DNA of 64,000 nucleotides from Streptococcus sp. HF-1907 (GTDB lineage Bacteria; Bacillota; Bacilli; Lactobacillales; Streptococcaceae). The notes under the pieces are model-generated. The model was not told where the DNA came from, ran no database searches, and worked only from the letters and a program-made list of their open reading frames with translations. The translations under genes and the position numbers were made by a program. The DNA lies in assembly GCF_015594605.1 (NCBI RefSeq), contig NZ_JADNQT010000001.1:62001-126000 (forward strand), written 5' to 3'. Below are positions 37,112-45,841 of the stretch, one piece after another; the stretch's first letter is position 1, and each line of letters starts with the position of its first letter.

Positions 37112-37870
37112 ATGACTGAACCTATTTTACAAATCAGCGATTTATCCGTTTACTATAATAAAAAGAAAGCCTTAAAAGAAGTTTCGATGGATTTTTATCC
37201 TAATGAAATCACAGCTCTAATCGGACCATCAGGTTCTGGAAAATCAACTCTGCTACGTGCTATCAACCGCATGGGAGATTTGAATCCTGAAGTTACTTTA
37301 ACCGGTTCTGTAATGTATAACGGACATAACGTGTATAGCCCACGTACAGATACAGTTGAATTGCGCAAAGAAATCGGCATGGTTTTCCAACAACCTAACC
37401 CGTTTCCAATGTCTATTTTTGAAAATGTTGTTTATGGCTTGCGCCTAAAAGGTATTAAAGATAAAGCAATCTTAGATGAGGCTGTCGAAACATCACTCAG
37501 AGGGGCTTCTATCTGGGATGAAGTTAAGGATCGCCTTCATGACTCTGCTTTAGGGCTTTCAGGTGGTCAACAACAACGGGTCTGCGTCGCTCGTACATTG
37601 GCAACTAGTCCTAAAATTATCCTACTTGATGAACCCACATCAGCACTTGACCCAATATCAGCTGGTAAGATTGAAGAAACACTTTATGGTTTGAAAGATA
37701 CTTATACAATGCTCTTGGTTACCCGCTCAATGCAACAAGCCTCTCGTATCTCTGATAGAACTGGTTTCTTCTTGGATGGTAGTTTAATTGAGTATGGAAA
37801 TACTAAAGAAATGTTTATGAGTCCTAAACATAAAGAAACCGAAGATTACATCACTGGTAAATTTGGATAA
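37112..37870 (+). CDS. pstB1: Phosphate ABC transporter ATPase PstB (second copy)
   Basis: 252 aa. Walker [10 protein letters not shown], signature LSGGQQQRV, Walker [12 protein letters not shown]. At the switch position the sequence is VTRSMQQ, so the usual histidine (VTHNMQQ in the first copy) is arginine, which might lower activity. RBS GGAGAGG. About 50-60% similar to the first copy by eye. Confidence 0.92.
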   Translation: MTEPILQISDLSVYYNKKKALKEVSMDFYPNEITALIGPSGSGKSTLLRAINRMGDLNPEVTLTGSVMYNGHNVYSPRTDTVELRKEIGMVFQQPNPFPMSIFENVVYGLRLKGIKDKAILDEAVETSLRGASIWDEVKDRLHDSALGLSGGQQQRVCVARTLATSPKIILLDEPTSALDPISAGKIEETLYGLKDTYTMLLVTRSMQQASRISDRTGFFLDGSLIEYGNTKEMFMSPKHKETEDYITGKFG

Positions 37871-37892
37871 GGTTAAGAAAGAGAATAAGATA

Positions 37893-38546
37893 ATGTTAAG
37901 ATCGAAATTTGACGAAGAATTAGAAAAACTCCATAATCAATTTTACGCAATGGGGACCGAAGTAGCTGCTCAATTAAATAAAACAGTCCGCGCTTTTGTC
38001 AGCCATGACCGTGACTTGGCAAAAGAAGTTATCGAAGGTGATGAAGAAATCAACAACTTTGAAACAAAGCTAGAGAAAAAATCTCTTGAAATTATCGCCT
38101 TGCAACAACCCGTATCACAGGACCTTCGCACTGTTATTACTGTTTTAAAAGCAACAAGTGATATTGAACGTATGGGAGACCACGCAACATCAATTGCTAA
38201 AGCGACTATTCGTATGAAAGGCGAAGAGCGCATTCCTGTTGTCGAAAAAGAAATTAACGCAATGGGTAAACACGTTAAAACCATGGTAGAAGAAGCATTG
38301 ACAGCTTACATCAATGGCGATGAAAAGCACGCTTACGAAATTGCTGCACAAGATGAAATCGTTGATAATTACTTCCGTGATATTCAAACTTTGGCAGTGG
38401 ATGAAATCCGTAAACAACCCGATGTTGTATTTGCTGGGAAAGAGTACTTCCAAGTTTTAATGCACCTTGAACGCATTGGAGATTACGCTAAAAACATCTG
38501 TGAGTGGGTCGTTTATCTCAAAACAGGTAAAATCATCGAATTATAA
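37893..38546 (+). CDS. phoU: Phosphate regulator PhoU
   Basis: 217 aa from MLRSKFDEELEKL; GTG/ATG-type starts upstream lie in pstB1. Two three-helix bundles, each with metal-binding E/DxxxD motifs (ERMGDHATSI, ERIGDYAKNI). It links Pst transport state to the PnpS/PhoR-type kinase and limits phosphate uptake. Last gene of the pst operon. Confidence 0.93.
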   Translation: MLRSKFDEELEKLHNQFYAMGTEVAAQLNKTVRAFVSHDRDLAKEVIEGDEEINNFETKLEKKSLEIIALQQPVSQDLRTVITVLKATSDIERMGDHATSIAKATIRMKGEERIPVVEKEINAMGKHVKTMVEEALTAYINGDEKHAYEIAAQDEIVDNYFRDIQTLAVDEIRKQPDVVFAGKEYFQVLMHLERIGDYAKNICEWVVYLKTGKIIEL

Positions 38547-38551
38547 TACAG

Positions 38552-38583
38552 AAAATCTGAGTGAAAATGCTCAGATTTTTTAT
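38552..38583 (+). terminator. pst operon terminator
   Basis: Ten-pair stem AAAATCTGAG / CTCAGATTTT, 8-base loop, T run. Confidence 0.85.
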
Positions 38584-38619
38584 TATGACAACCCTAAAAT
38601 AGCAAACTTGTTTCATTTA

Positions 38620-38712
38620 TGATATAATTAGTGTTTGTAAAATGTAGAAGCCGCAGAAGTAATTGACCGTTTTTACATTAAATACCGTTCGCTGATGATT
38701 AGCTATCATCAG
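38620..38712 (+). promoter_or_regulatory. pepN promoter and structured leader
   Basis: Extended -10 TGATATAAT (38620-38628). The roughly 95-nt leader ends in a hairpin CTGATGAT / ATCATCAG (38692-38712) just before TTAAGGAG, and carries TGTAAAA / TTTTTACA that may pair around it. Role not evident. Confidence 0.5.
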
Positions 38713-38730
38713 TATTAGTTAAGGAGCTAT

Positions 38731-41277
38731 ATGAAAACTGTAGAACACTTTGTAGAAAAGTTTGTGCCTGAAAATTACAACCTTTTTCTAGATATTAACC
38801 GCGCTGAAAAATCTTTTTCGGGTAATGTTGCTGTCAGTGGAGAAGCTTTAGACAATAGGGTTTCATTCCATCAAAAAGATTTAGCCATCAAATCAGTCCT
38901 TCTTGATAATCAAGAATTGACTTTTACAATGGACAATGAAAATGAAGCACTTCATATCGAATTACCTGAAACAGGTAGCATGACACTTGTCTTTGAATTT
39001 GCTGGTAAAATCACTGATAATATGACAGGTATGTACCCATCATACTACACAGTTGAAGGTGTTAAGAAGGAAGTTATTTCAACGCAGTTTGAAAGTCACT
39101 TTGCTCGTGAAGTCTTCCCAAGTATTGATGAGCCTGAAGCAAAAGCAACTTTCGATCTTAGCCTTAAATTTGATCAAGAAGAGGGAGAGATTGCTCTTTC
39201 AAACATGCCTGAAGTCAATGCAGAGCGTCGTCAAGAAACTGGTCTCTGGACATTCGCTACAAGCCCTCGTATGTCTTCCTATCTTCTAGCTTTCGCTGCG
39301 GGAGACCTTCATGGAAAAACTGCTCATACTAAAAATGGTACCCTTGTAGGGTCTTATGCGACAAAAGCCCATAAACTCAGTGAAGTAGAATTTTCACTTG
39401 ATATCGCTGTGCGTGTCATCGAATTCTATGAAGATTACTTCGGTGTTAAATACCCAATTCCACAATCACTGCACGTAGCCCTTCCTGATTTCTCTGCCGG
39501 AGCAATGGAAAACTGGGGTCTTGTAACCTATCGTGAAGTTTACCTACTTGTAGATGAAAATTCAACTGTTACTAGTCGCCAACAAGTTGCATTAGTTGTA
39601 GCTCACGAAGTTGCTCACCAATGGTTCGGTAACCTTGTGACAATGAAATGGTGGGATGATCTTTGGCTTAACGAATCTTTTGCCAACATGATGGAATACG
39701 TTTCAATCAACGCCATTGAACCTACTTGGAATATCTTCGAAGATTTCCAAACAAGTGGCGTTCCTCTTGCCCTTAAACGTGATGCAACAGATGGTGTTCA
39801 ATCTGTTCACGTTGCTGTTAACCACCCAGACGAAATCAATACGCTATTTGATCCTGCCATTGTTTATGCCAAAGGTAGCCGTCTCATGCACATGCTTCGT
39901 CGTTGGTTGGGTGATGCTACTTTTACAAAAGGGCTTAACGCTTACTTCACAAAACATCAGTATAGCAATACTATCGGACGTGATTTGTGGAATGCTCTAG
40001 CTGACGCTTCTGGTAAAGATGTTGCTGCTTTCATGAACTCATGGTTGGAACAATCAGGCTACCCAGTTGTCACAGTTAGTCTTGAAAATGATACACTCAA
40101 GATTTCTCAAAAACAATTCTTCATCGGTGAACACGAAGAAAAAGGTCGTTTATGGCATGTTCCATTAAACAGCAACTGGTCTGGTCTTCCAGATACTTTG
40201 ACTGAAGAAAGCATTGAAATTCCAAACTATAGCCAACTTGCTAGTCAAAATACTGGTGCACTTCGTTTCAACACTGAAAATACGGCTCATTACATCACTG
40301 ATTATCAAGGTGAGTTGCTCGATAATATCTTGAATGAATTGACTGAGTTGGATAACATTTCTAAACTTCAAATTGTTCAAGAGCGCCGTTTGCTTGCAGA
40401 AAGTGGCGAAATTTCATACAGCGCCCTAGTGTCTCTAGTTAAAGCGCTAGCTCATGAGACATCATACCTAGTAGCAGCGGGAATCAGAAGCGTTCTTAAC
40501 GGTCTTGAGCTATTCGTTGAATCTGATACGGAAGAAGAAGTTGCCTTCAAGAAATTAGTCGGTGAATTGAGCCAAAGTAACTACGACCGTCTTGGTTTTG
40601 AAAAACACGATGGTGAAAGCGATGAAGATGAAATGGTTCGTCAAATTACTTTGACCAATGCTCTTTACTCTGGTAATGAAGACGCCGTTGCTAAGGCGAG
40701 CCAAATCTTTGATGAGCACAGAGACAATCTAGCTAATATCCCAGCGGCCGTTCGTGCATTAGTATTGAACAATCAAATCAAGCATCACGAATCAAAGGAA
40801 TTAACAATTCTTTACCTTGAAACTTACATCGCAACTACTGACGGAAACTTCAAACGTCAAATTGCCAATGCACTTTCAAATACTAAAGATGCTGACACAC
40901 TTGCTAGTTTACTCGCTAAGTGGCAAGATAAAGATGTTGTTAAACCTCAGGATCTCGCTATGAGCTGGTATTACACATTCCTACGTAACGATTTTGCTCA
41001 AGAAACCGTTTGGAATTGGGCTAAAGAAAACTGGAACTGGATTAAAGCTGCTCTCGGTGGTGATATGAGTTTTGATAAATTTGTTATCTATCCAGCCAAT
41101 ATTTTCAAAACGAGTCAACGTCTTGATGAGTACAAAGCCTTCTTTGAACCACAATTATCAGATATGGCAATCAGCCGTAACATTTCAATGGGTATCAAAG
41201 AAATTGCTGCTCGCGTAGCCCTCATTGAAGCTGAAAAAGTAGCCGTCAACACTGCAATTAAAGAAGCTATCAACTAA
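38731..41277 (+). CDS. pepN: Aminopeptidase N (M1 family)
   Basis: 848 aa zinc metallopeptidase, full family length. Exopeptidase motif GAMENWG, zinc site HEVAH (292-296) plus Glu315 in NESF, and a C-terminal helical ERAP1-like domain. It removes N-terminal residues from peptides brought in by oligopeptide uptake; cytoplasmic, no signal peptide. RBS AAGGAG. Its position before ciaRH is conserved in streptococci. Confidence 0.95.
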   Translation: MKTVEHFVEKFVPENYNLFLDINRAEKSFSGNVAVSGEALDNRVSFHQKDLAIKSVLLDNQELTFTMDNENEALHIELPETGSMTLVFEFAGKITDNMTGMYPSYYTVEGVKKEVISTQFESHFAREVFPSIDEPEAKATFDLSLKFDQEEGEIALSNMPEVNAERRQETGLWTFATSPRMSSYLLAFAAGDLHGKTAHTKNGTLVGSYATKAHKLSEVEFSLDIAVRVIEFYEDYFGVKYPIPQSLHVALPDFSAGAMENWGLVTYREVYLLVDENSTVTSRQQVALVVAHEVAHQWFGNLVTMKWWDDLWLNESFANMMEYVSINAIEPTWNIFEDFQTSGVPLALKRDATDGVQSVHVAVNHPDEINTLFDPAIVYAKGSRLMHMLRRWLGDATFTKGLNAYFTKHQYSNTIGRDLWNALADASGKDVAAFMNSWLEQSGYPVVTVSLENDTLKISQKQFFIGEHEEKGRLWHVPLNSNWSGLPDTLTEESIEIPNYSQLASQNTGALRFNTENTAHYITDYQGELLDNILNELTELDNISKLQIVQERRLLAESGEISYSALVSLVKALAHETSYLVAAGIRSVLNGLELFVESDTEEEVAFKKLVGELSQSNYDRLGFEKHDGESDEDEMVRQITLTNALYSGNEDAVAKASQIFDEHRDNLANIPAAVRALVLNNQIKHHESKELTILYLETYIATTDGNFKRQIANALSNTKDADTLASLLAKWQDKDVVKPQDLAMSWYYTFLRNDFAQETVWNWAKENWNWIKAALGGDMSFDKFVIYPANIFKTSQRLDEYKAFFEPQLSDMAISRNISMGIKEIAARVALIEAEKVAVNTAIKEAIN

Positions 41278-41280
41278 TAG

Positions 41281-41315
41281 ACTAAAAGAAGTAAGAGATT
41301 CTTGCTTCTTTTAGT
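41281..41315 (+). terminator. Hairpin after pepN
   Basis: Near-perfect 16-pair stem (ACTAAAAGAAG... / ...CTTCTTTTAGT) closed on GAT, starting right at the pepN stop. There is no proper T run, so termination may be partial. Confidence 0.6.
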
Positions 41316-41373
41316 ATTCCTTAAGATATATTTGCTAAACTCGTCATTATTATGTGTAAACAAGAACAATTAG

Positions 41374-41402
41374 TTACAATTCGTGATATAATGCTAAGAG
41401 TA
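41374..41402 (+). promoter_or_regulatory. ciaRH promoter
   Basis: TTACAA (41374-41379), 17-bp spacer, TATAAT (41397-41402) with TG extension. Confidence 0.65.
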
Positions 41403-41430
41403 GAAATATGTTCGTTAAGGAGAGAAAGTT

Positions 41431-42111
41431 ATGATTAAATTATTATTGATTGAGGACGACCTAAGTCTGTCAAATTCTATTTTTGACTTTTTAGATGATT
41501 TTGCAGATGTTATGCAGGTTTTTGATGGTGAAGAAGGGCTGTACGAAGCAGAAAGCGGTATCTATGACCTTATTTTGCTGGACTTGATGTTGCCAGAAAA
41601 GAATGGTTTTCAGGTGTTGAAAGAGCTGCGCGAAAAAGGAATTAAAACGCCTGTCCTTATCATGACAGCCAAGGAAAGTCTGGACGATAAAGGACACGGT
41701 TTTGAGTTAGGAGCAGATGACTATCTCACTAAGCCTTTCTATCTTGAAGAATTAAAAATGCGTATTCAGGCGCTTTTGAAACGTTCAGGAAAATTAGATG
41801 ATAATAACTCAGTTTATGGCGATGTTCGTGTGGACACTGCTACAAACAGCACTTATGTTAATGACCAGCCCGTTGAACTACTTGGTAAAGAATTTGATTT
41901 ATTGGTTTATTTCCTACAAAATCAAAATGTGATTTTGCCAAAATCTCAAATTTTTGACCGTCTATGGGGATTTGACAGTGATACGACTGTTTCCGTTGTT
42001 GAAGTGTATGTTTCTAAAATTCGTAAAAAACTAAAAGGGACTCTTTTTGCTGAAAATCTACAAACATTGCGTAGTGTAGGGTATATTCTAAAAAATGTCG
42101 AAACTGAATAA
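41431..42111 (+). CDS. ciaR: Response regulator CiaR
   Basis: 226 aa OmpR-type regulator. Receiver domain with acidic pocket IEDD, phospho-acceptor Asp51 in [11 protein letters not shown] lysine; C-terminal winged helix ([20 protein letters not shown]...[18 protein letters not shown]). Very close by eye to pneumococcal CiaR. CiaRH controls competence, beta-lactam tolerance, HtrA and small csRNAs. The ciaH start overlaps its end by 17 bases. Confidence 0.94.
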   Translation: MIKLLLIEDDLSLSNSIFDFLDDFADVMQVFDGEEGLYEAESGIYDLILLDLMLPEKNGFQVLKELREKGIKTPVLIMTAKESLDDKGHGFELGADDYLTKPFYLEELKMRIQALLKRSGKLDDNNSVYGDVRVDTATNSTYVNDQPVELLGKEFDLLVYFLQNQNVILPKSQIFDRLWGFDSDTTVSVVEVYVSKIRKKLKGTLFAENLQTLRSVGYILKNVETE

Positions 42112-43417
42112 TAAAGTACAAAAAATCATTTCATCTAGTCGTTTTTCCCATTTTATTCATTTTTTTCTAGTTTTTACTGGAATCTTCGTCATCATGACAA
42201 CCATCATTTTGCAAATTATGAGAAATGGACTTTATTCCAACGTAGATAGTAGTTTAAGTCGTATTTCTAGCAAAACAGATGATTATGTTGAAATGGTTAT
42301 GGGGCGCAGTAGTCTAGTTAATCAGGACTCTGAAGTTTCTAAATCAAACAACTTAAATCCAAAATTATCTGAGCAGATTGTAGCAAATACGGACATCATT
42401 TTATTCTCGGATGATGGAAAGATTTTAAATGCTGACAATATTTTCTTCGCTAGCTGGGAATCGCTAAAACTTAATAAAAAATATCTTTCAAAAATATATG
42501 AAATTTCTTTAACGAATATTTTTGGACATGAGGAAAAATATCACATTGTTACTGTGAAAGTAAAAAATATTAGCTATCCAGATGTAAAATATATGTCAGT
42601 TATTATCAACGTTGACCAGCTTGCAACCGCCAACGAACGTTATGAACGTATTATTATCGTTGTCATGGCAACATTTTGGCTCATTTCCATTGGTGCAAGC
42701 GTCTACCTTGCTAACTGGACGCGCAAGCCTATTATCGAAAGTTATGAAAAGCAAAAAGCATTTGTCGAAAATGCTAGCCATGAGCTTCGTACACCGCTAG
42801 CCGTGCTTCAGAACCGTCTAGAATCTCTCTTTAGAAAGCCGGATTCGACGATTTTAGATAATAGCGAAAGCATCGCATCGAGTCTGGACGAAGTGCGCAA
42901 TATGCGTATTTTGACCACAAATCTGCTCAACTTAGCTCGTCGCGATGATGGGATTAAGCTGGTCTATACTGAGATTACTGCTAAAGATATTGACGCCATT
43001 TTCGAAAATTATAGCTTGATTGCTGAGGAGAATGATAAAACTTTCCATGCCCACAACCTTATGACGGCACCTTTCAAATCAGACAAGGCTGTTCTTAAAC
43101 AGTTGATGACTATCCTTTTTGACAATGCCATTAAATATACTGGTGAGGATGGGGTGGTTGATTTTACGGTTAAAACAACTGATAAGCAAGTGATTTTGAC
43201 TGTCGCTGACAATGGTCCTGGTATCAAAGATAGCGACAAAACAAAGATTTTCGACCGTTTCTATCGTGTCGATAAGGCTAGGACGCGTCAAAGTGGTGGT
43301 TTTGGTCTAGGGTTGTCTCTAGCAAGCCAAATCGCTAGCGCTCTAAAAGGAACTATCGAAGTCAAAGATAATACACCTAAGGGGACGATTTTTGAAGTTC
43401 ACTTTTCGAATAAATAA
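42095..43417 (+). CDS. ciaH: Sensor histidine kinase CiaH
   Basis: 440 aa. Helices at about 20-41 and 187-209 enclose an extracellular sensor region of about 145 aa. HisKA with phosphorylated His229 ([10 protein letters not shown]), then N, G1 (DNGPGI), F and G2 (GFGLGLSL) boxes. It phosphorylates and dephosphorylates CiaR. No clear RBS; translation is probably coupled to ciaR. Confidence 0.93.
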   Translation: MSKLNNKVQKIISSSRFSHFIHFFLVFTGIFVIMTTIILQIMRNGLYSNVDSSLSRISSKTDDYVEMVMGRSSLVNQDSEVSKSNNLNPKLSEQIVANTDIILFSDDGKILNADNIFFASWESLKLNKKYLSKIYEISLTNIFGHEEKYHIVTVKVKNISYPDVKYMSVIINVDQLATANERYERIIIVVMATFWLISIGASVYLANWTRKPIIESYEKQKAFVENASHELRTPLAVLQNRLESLFRKPDSTILDNSESIASSLDEVRNMRILTTNLLNLARRDDGIKLVYTEITAKDIDAIFENYSLIAEENDKTFHAHNLMTAPFKSDKAVLKQLMTILFDNAIKYTGEDGVVDFTVKTTDKQVILTVADNGPGIKDSDKTKIFDRFYRVDKARTRQSGGFGLGLSLASQIASALKGTIEVKDNTPKGTIFEVHFSNK

Positions 43418-43450
43418 AATCTTGAATTCATGTATTTTTGGAAATAATTC

Positions 43451-43486
43451 CAAAACAGCTTAGCAGATTGACTAGGCTGTTTTCTA
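43451..43486 (+). terminator. ciaRH terminator
   Basis: Stem AAAACAGC / GCTGTTTT with a 16-base partly paired loop. Confidence 0.65.
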
Positions 43487-43534
43487 GTATCTAAAAGTCT
43501 AATAAATCCCATTGTAGCGCGGTTTTTAATTTTT

Positions 43535-43543
43535 TGTTATAAT
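43535..43543 (+). promoter_or_regulatory. ylxM-ffh promoter (leaderless)
   Basis: Extended -10 TGTTATAAT (43535-43543). The ylxM ATG at 43551 is 8 bases after the -10; there is no RBS. Confidence 0.55.
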
Positions 43544-43550
43544 ATGAGTT

Positions 43551-43883
43551 ATGGAAATTGAAAAAACCAATCGCATGAATGCCCTTTTTGAGTTTTATGC
43601 TGCGCTGTTAACCGATAAGCAGATGAACTACATTGAGCTTTATTATGCTGATGACTACAGCTTGGCAGAGATTGCTGAAGAATTTGGTGTCAGCCGTCAG
43701 GCTGTTTATGACAATATCAAGCGGACCGAGCGCATTTTGGAAGCTTATGAAATGAAGCTGCACATGTATTCAGATTATATTGTGCGTAGTCAGATTTTCG
43801 ATGAGATTTTGGAAGAATATCCTGACGACTCTTTTTTGACTGAGAAGATTGCCATCCTTAGCAGTATTGATAATCGGGAATAA
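43551..43883 (+). CDS. ylxM: YlxM/p13-like DNA-binding protein (UPF0122)
   Basis: 110 aa helix-turn-helix protein of the sigma-70 region-4-like fold: [39 protein letters not shown]. It is the usual partner of ffh and is thought to bind or regulate the signal recognition particle. No Shine-Dalgarno; an extended -10 is placed for a leaderless transcript. Confidence 0.9.
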   Translation: MEIEKTNRMNALFEFYAALLTDKQMNYIELYYADDYSLAEIAEEFGVSRQAVYDNIKRTERILEAYEMKLHMYSDYIVRSQIFDEILEEYPDDSFLTEKIAILSSIDNRE

Positions 43884-43901
43884 AACGAAGAGGTAGAGCA
43901 G

Positions 43902-44169
43902 ATGATTCGCTTGATGCAAGAAAAAGATTTGTAGAAAGTAGCTGAGTTGTTTGATGACTACCGTCGTGGTTACCGTCAAGAGGCTGAAATTGACCAAGCC
44001 TATGATTTGTTTGATAAGCAGGAATCAATCGTTTTTTTGGCAGAGGAAGACGATAAGATTTTGGGTTTTACTCAAGTTTATCCGAAGCAACAAAGTAGCG
44101 CAATCTGTCTATCAAGGATTGGGCATGCATCGCGAGGACGATGTTTATTATTTTAGTAAAGAATTTTAA
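43902..44169 (+). pseudogene. GNAT acetyltransferase remnant
   Basis: ATG 43902 gives MIRLMQEKDL, then TAG at 43932, and the frame continues KVAELFDDYRRGYRQEAEI...ILGFTQVYP. Next to YP the sequence jumps to the C-terminal GNAT motif NKVAQSVYQGLGMHREDDV in another frame, ending FSKEF at 44169. So it carries one nonsense mutation and an internal out-of-frame deletion of roughly half the protein (about 150 aa expected, 88 codons left). It lies inside the ylxM-ffh transcript and does not interrupt it. Confidence 0.75.
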
Positions 44170-44182
44170 GTGGAGATAAAAC

Positions 44183-45748
44183 ATGGCATTTGAAAGTTTA
44201 ACCGAACGCTTACAGGGCGTTTTCAAAAATATTCGTGGAAAGAAAAAGCTGACTGAAAAAGATGTTCAGGAAGTTACCAAAGAAATTCGTCTAGCTTTGC
44301 TTGAAGCTGACGTTGCTTTACCAGTTGTCAAAACCTTTATCAAGCGTGTCCGTGAACGCGCTGTCGGTCATGAAATCATTGATACGCTTGACCCAACGCA
44401 ACAAATCGTTAAGATTGTTAACGAAGAATTGACTGAGATTCTCGGTTCAGAAACGGCTGAAATTGAAAAATCTCCTAAGATTCCAACGATTATTATGATG
44501 GTTGGGCTTCAAGGTGCTGGTAAAACAACCTTCGCAGGCAAACTGGCTAACAAACTCATCAAGGAAGAAAATGCTCGTCCGATGATGATTGCGGCCGACA
44601 TTTACCGTCCAGCAGCCATTGACCAGCTGAAAACACTCGGTCAGCAAATCAATGTTCCTGTCTTCGACATGGGGACTGACCATTCGGCTGTTGAGATTGT
44701 GGCAAATGGGCTGGCGCAGGCACGCGAAAATCGCAATGACTATGTCTTGATTGATACCGCTGGTCGTCTTCAAATTGACGAGAAGCTCATGGAAGAGCTC
44801 CGTGATGTTAAAGCACTGGCTAATCCAAATGAAATCTTGCTAGTTGTTGATAGCATGATCGGTCAAGAGGCAGCAAATGTCGCCGAAGAATTCAACAATC
44901 AACTTGATATCACCGGGGTCGTCCTTACCAAAATCGATGGTGACACCCGTGGTGGTGCTGCTCTTTCTATTCGCGAAATCACTGGTAAGCCGATTAAATT
45001 CACTGGTACTGGTGAAAAGATTACCGATATTGAAACCTTCCACCCAGATCGTATGTCAAGTCGTATCTTGGGAATGGGGGACCTTCTCACATTGATTGAA
45101 CGCGCTAGCCAAGAATATGATGAGAAAAAATCACAAGAATTGGTTGAGAAGATGCGTGAAAACACCTTCGATTTCAACGACTTTATTGACCAATTGGACC
45201 AAGTCCAAAATATGGGACCAATGGAAGACCTTCTTAAAATGCTTCCAGGCATGGCTAATAATCCTGCTATGAAAAATCTCAAAGTTGATGAAAAGCAAGT
45301 CGCACGTAAGCGAGCTATCGTCTCATCGATGACACCTGCAGAGCGCGAAAATCCAGACTTACTAACACCAAGTCGTCGTCGTCGCATTGCCAACGGTTCA
45401 GGGAATTCATTTGTCGAAGTCAATAAGTTTATCAAAGATTTCAACCAAGCTAAATCAATGATGCAGGGCGTTATGTCAGGTGACATGGACAAAATGATGA
45501 AGCAAATGGGTATCAATCCTAACAATCTTCCTAAGAACATGCCGAATATGCCTGATATGGATATGTCTGCCCTAGAAGGTATGATGGGAAGCAATGGCAT
45601 GCCTGACCTATCTGCTCTTGGTGGAAATATGGACATGAGCCAAATGTTTGGTGGTGGTCTGAAAGGTAAGGTGGGACAATTTGCAATGAAACAAGCCATG
45701 AAACGCCAAGCTAACAAAATCAAAAAGGCTAAGAAAAAACGTAAATAA
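44183..45748 (+). CDS. ffh: Signal recognition particle protein Ffh
   Basis: 521 aa. N domain helices; G domain with P-loop GLQGAGKTT (108-116), DTAGRLQ, TKIDGDTRGG; methionine-rich M domain ending in a long MDMS/GNMD-type tail and basic KKAKKKRK terminus. It binds SRP RNA and signal sequences and delivers nascent membrane proteins to FtsY. RBS GGAGA. The C-terminal tail is more Met/Gly-rich than in many Firmicutes. Confidence 0.95.
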   Translation: MAFESLTERLQGVFKNIRGKKKLTEKDVQEVTKEIRLALLEADVALPVVKTFIKRVRERAVGHEIIDTLDPTQQIVKIVNEELTEILGSETAEIEKSPKIPTIIMMVGLQGAGKTTFAGKLANKLIKEENARPMMIAADIYRPAAIDQLKTLGQQINVPVFDMGTDHSAVEIVANGLAQARENRNDYVLIDTAGRLQIDEKLMEELRDVKALANPNEILLVVDSMIGQEAANVAEEFNNQLDITGVVLTKIDGDTRGGAALSIREITGKPIKFTGTGEKITDIETFHPDRMSSRILGMGDLLTLIERASQEYDEKKSQELVEKMRENTFDFNDFIDQLDQVQNMGPMEDLLKMLPGMANNPAMKNLKVDEKQVARKRAIVSSMTPAERENPDLLTPSRRRRIANGSGNSFVEVNKFIKDFNQAKSMMQGVMSGDMDKMMKQMGINPNNLPKNMPNMPDMDMSALEGMMGSNGMPDLSALGGNMDMSQMFGGGLKGKVGQFAMKQAMKRQANKIKKAKKKRK

Positions 45749-45753
45749 AACTC

Positions 45754-45791
45754 AAAAGACCTATCTAGCACCTCACTAGATAGGTCTTTTT
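45754..45791 (+). terminator. ffh terminator
   Basis: Perfect 15-pair stem AAAAGACCTATCTAG / CTAGATAGGTCTTTT with a 7-base loop and T run. Confidence 0.9.
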
Positions 45792-45794
45792 ATT

Positions 45795-45841
45795 AGCACA
45801 AATTAAAAGAGAAGCCTCAAACTTCCCTCTTAATTTGTGCT
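45795..45841 (-). terminator. Terminator of the OppA-type gene
   Basis: Twenty-base inverted repeat (AGCACAAATTAA... / ...TTAATTTGTGCT, few mismatches) beginning in the stop codon; separate from the adjacent ffh terminator. Confidence 0.7.

Noticed and set aside
44899-45771. 290-aa ORF antisense to ffh
   Set aside because: It is a shadow of the Met-rich M-domain codons; no RBS or promoter, and composition (many Arg/Ser/Ile) is that of an antisense frame.
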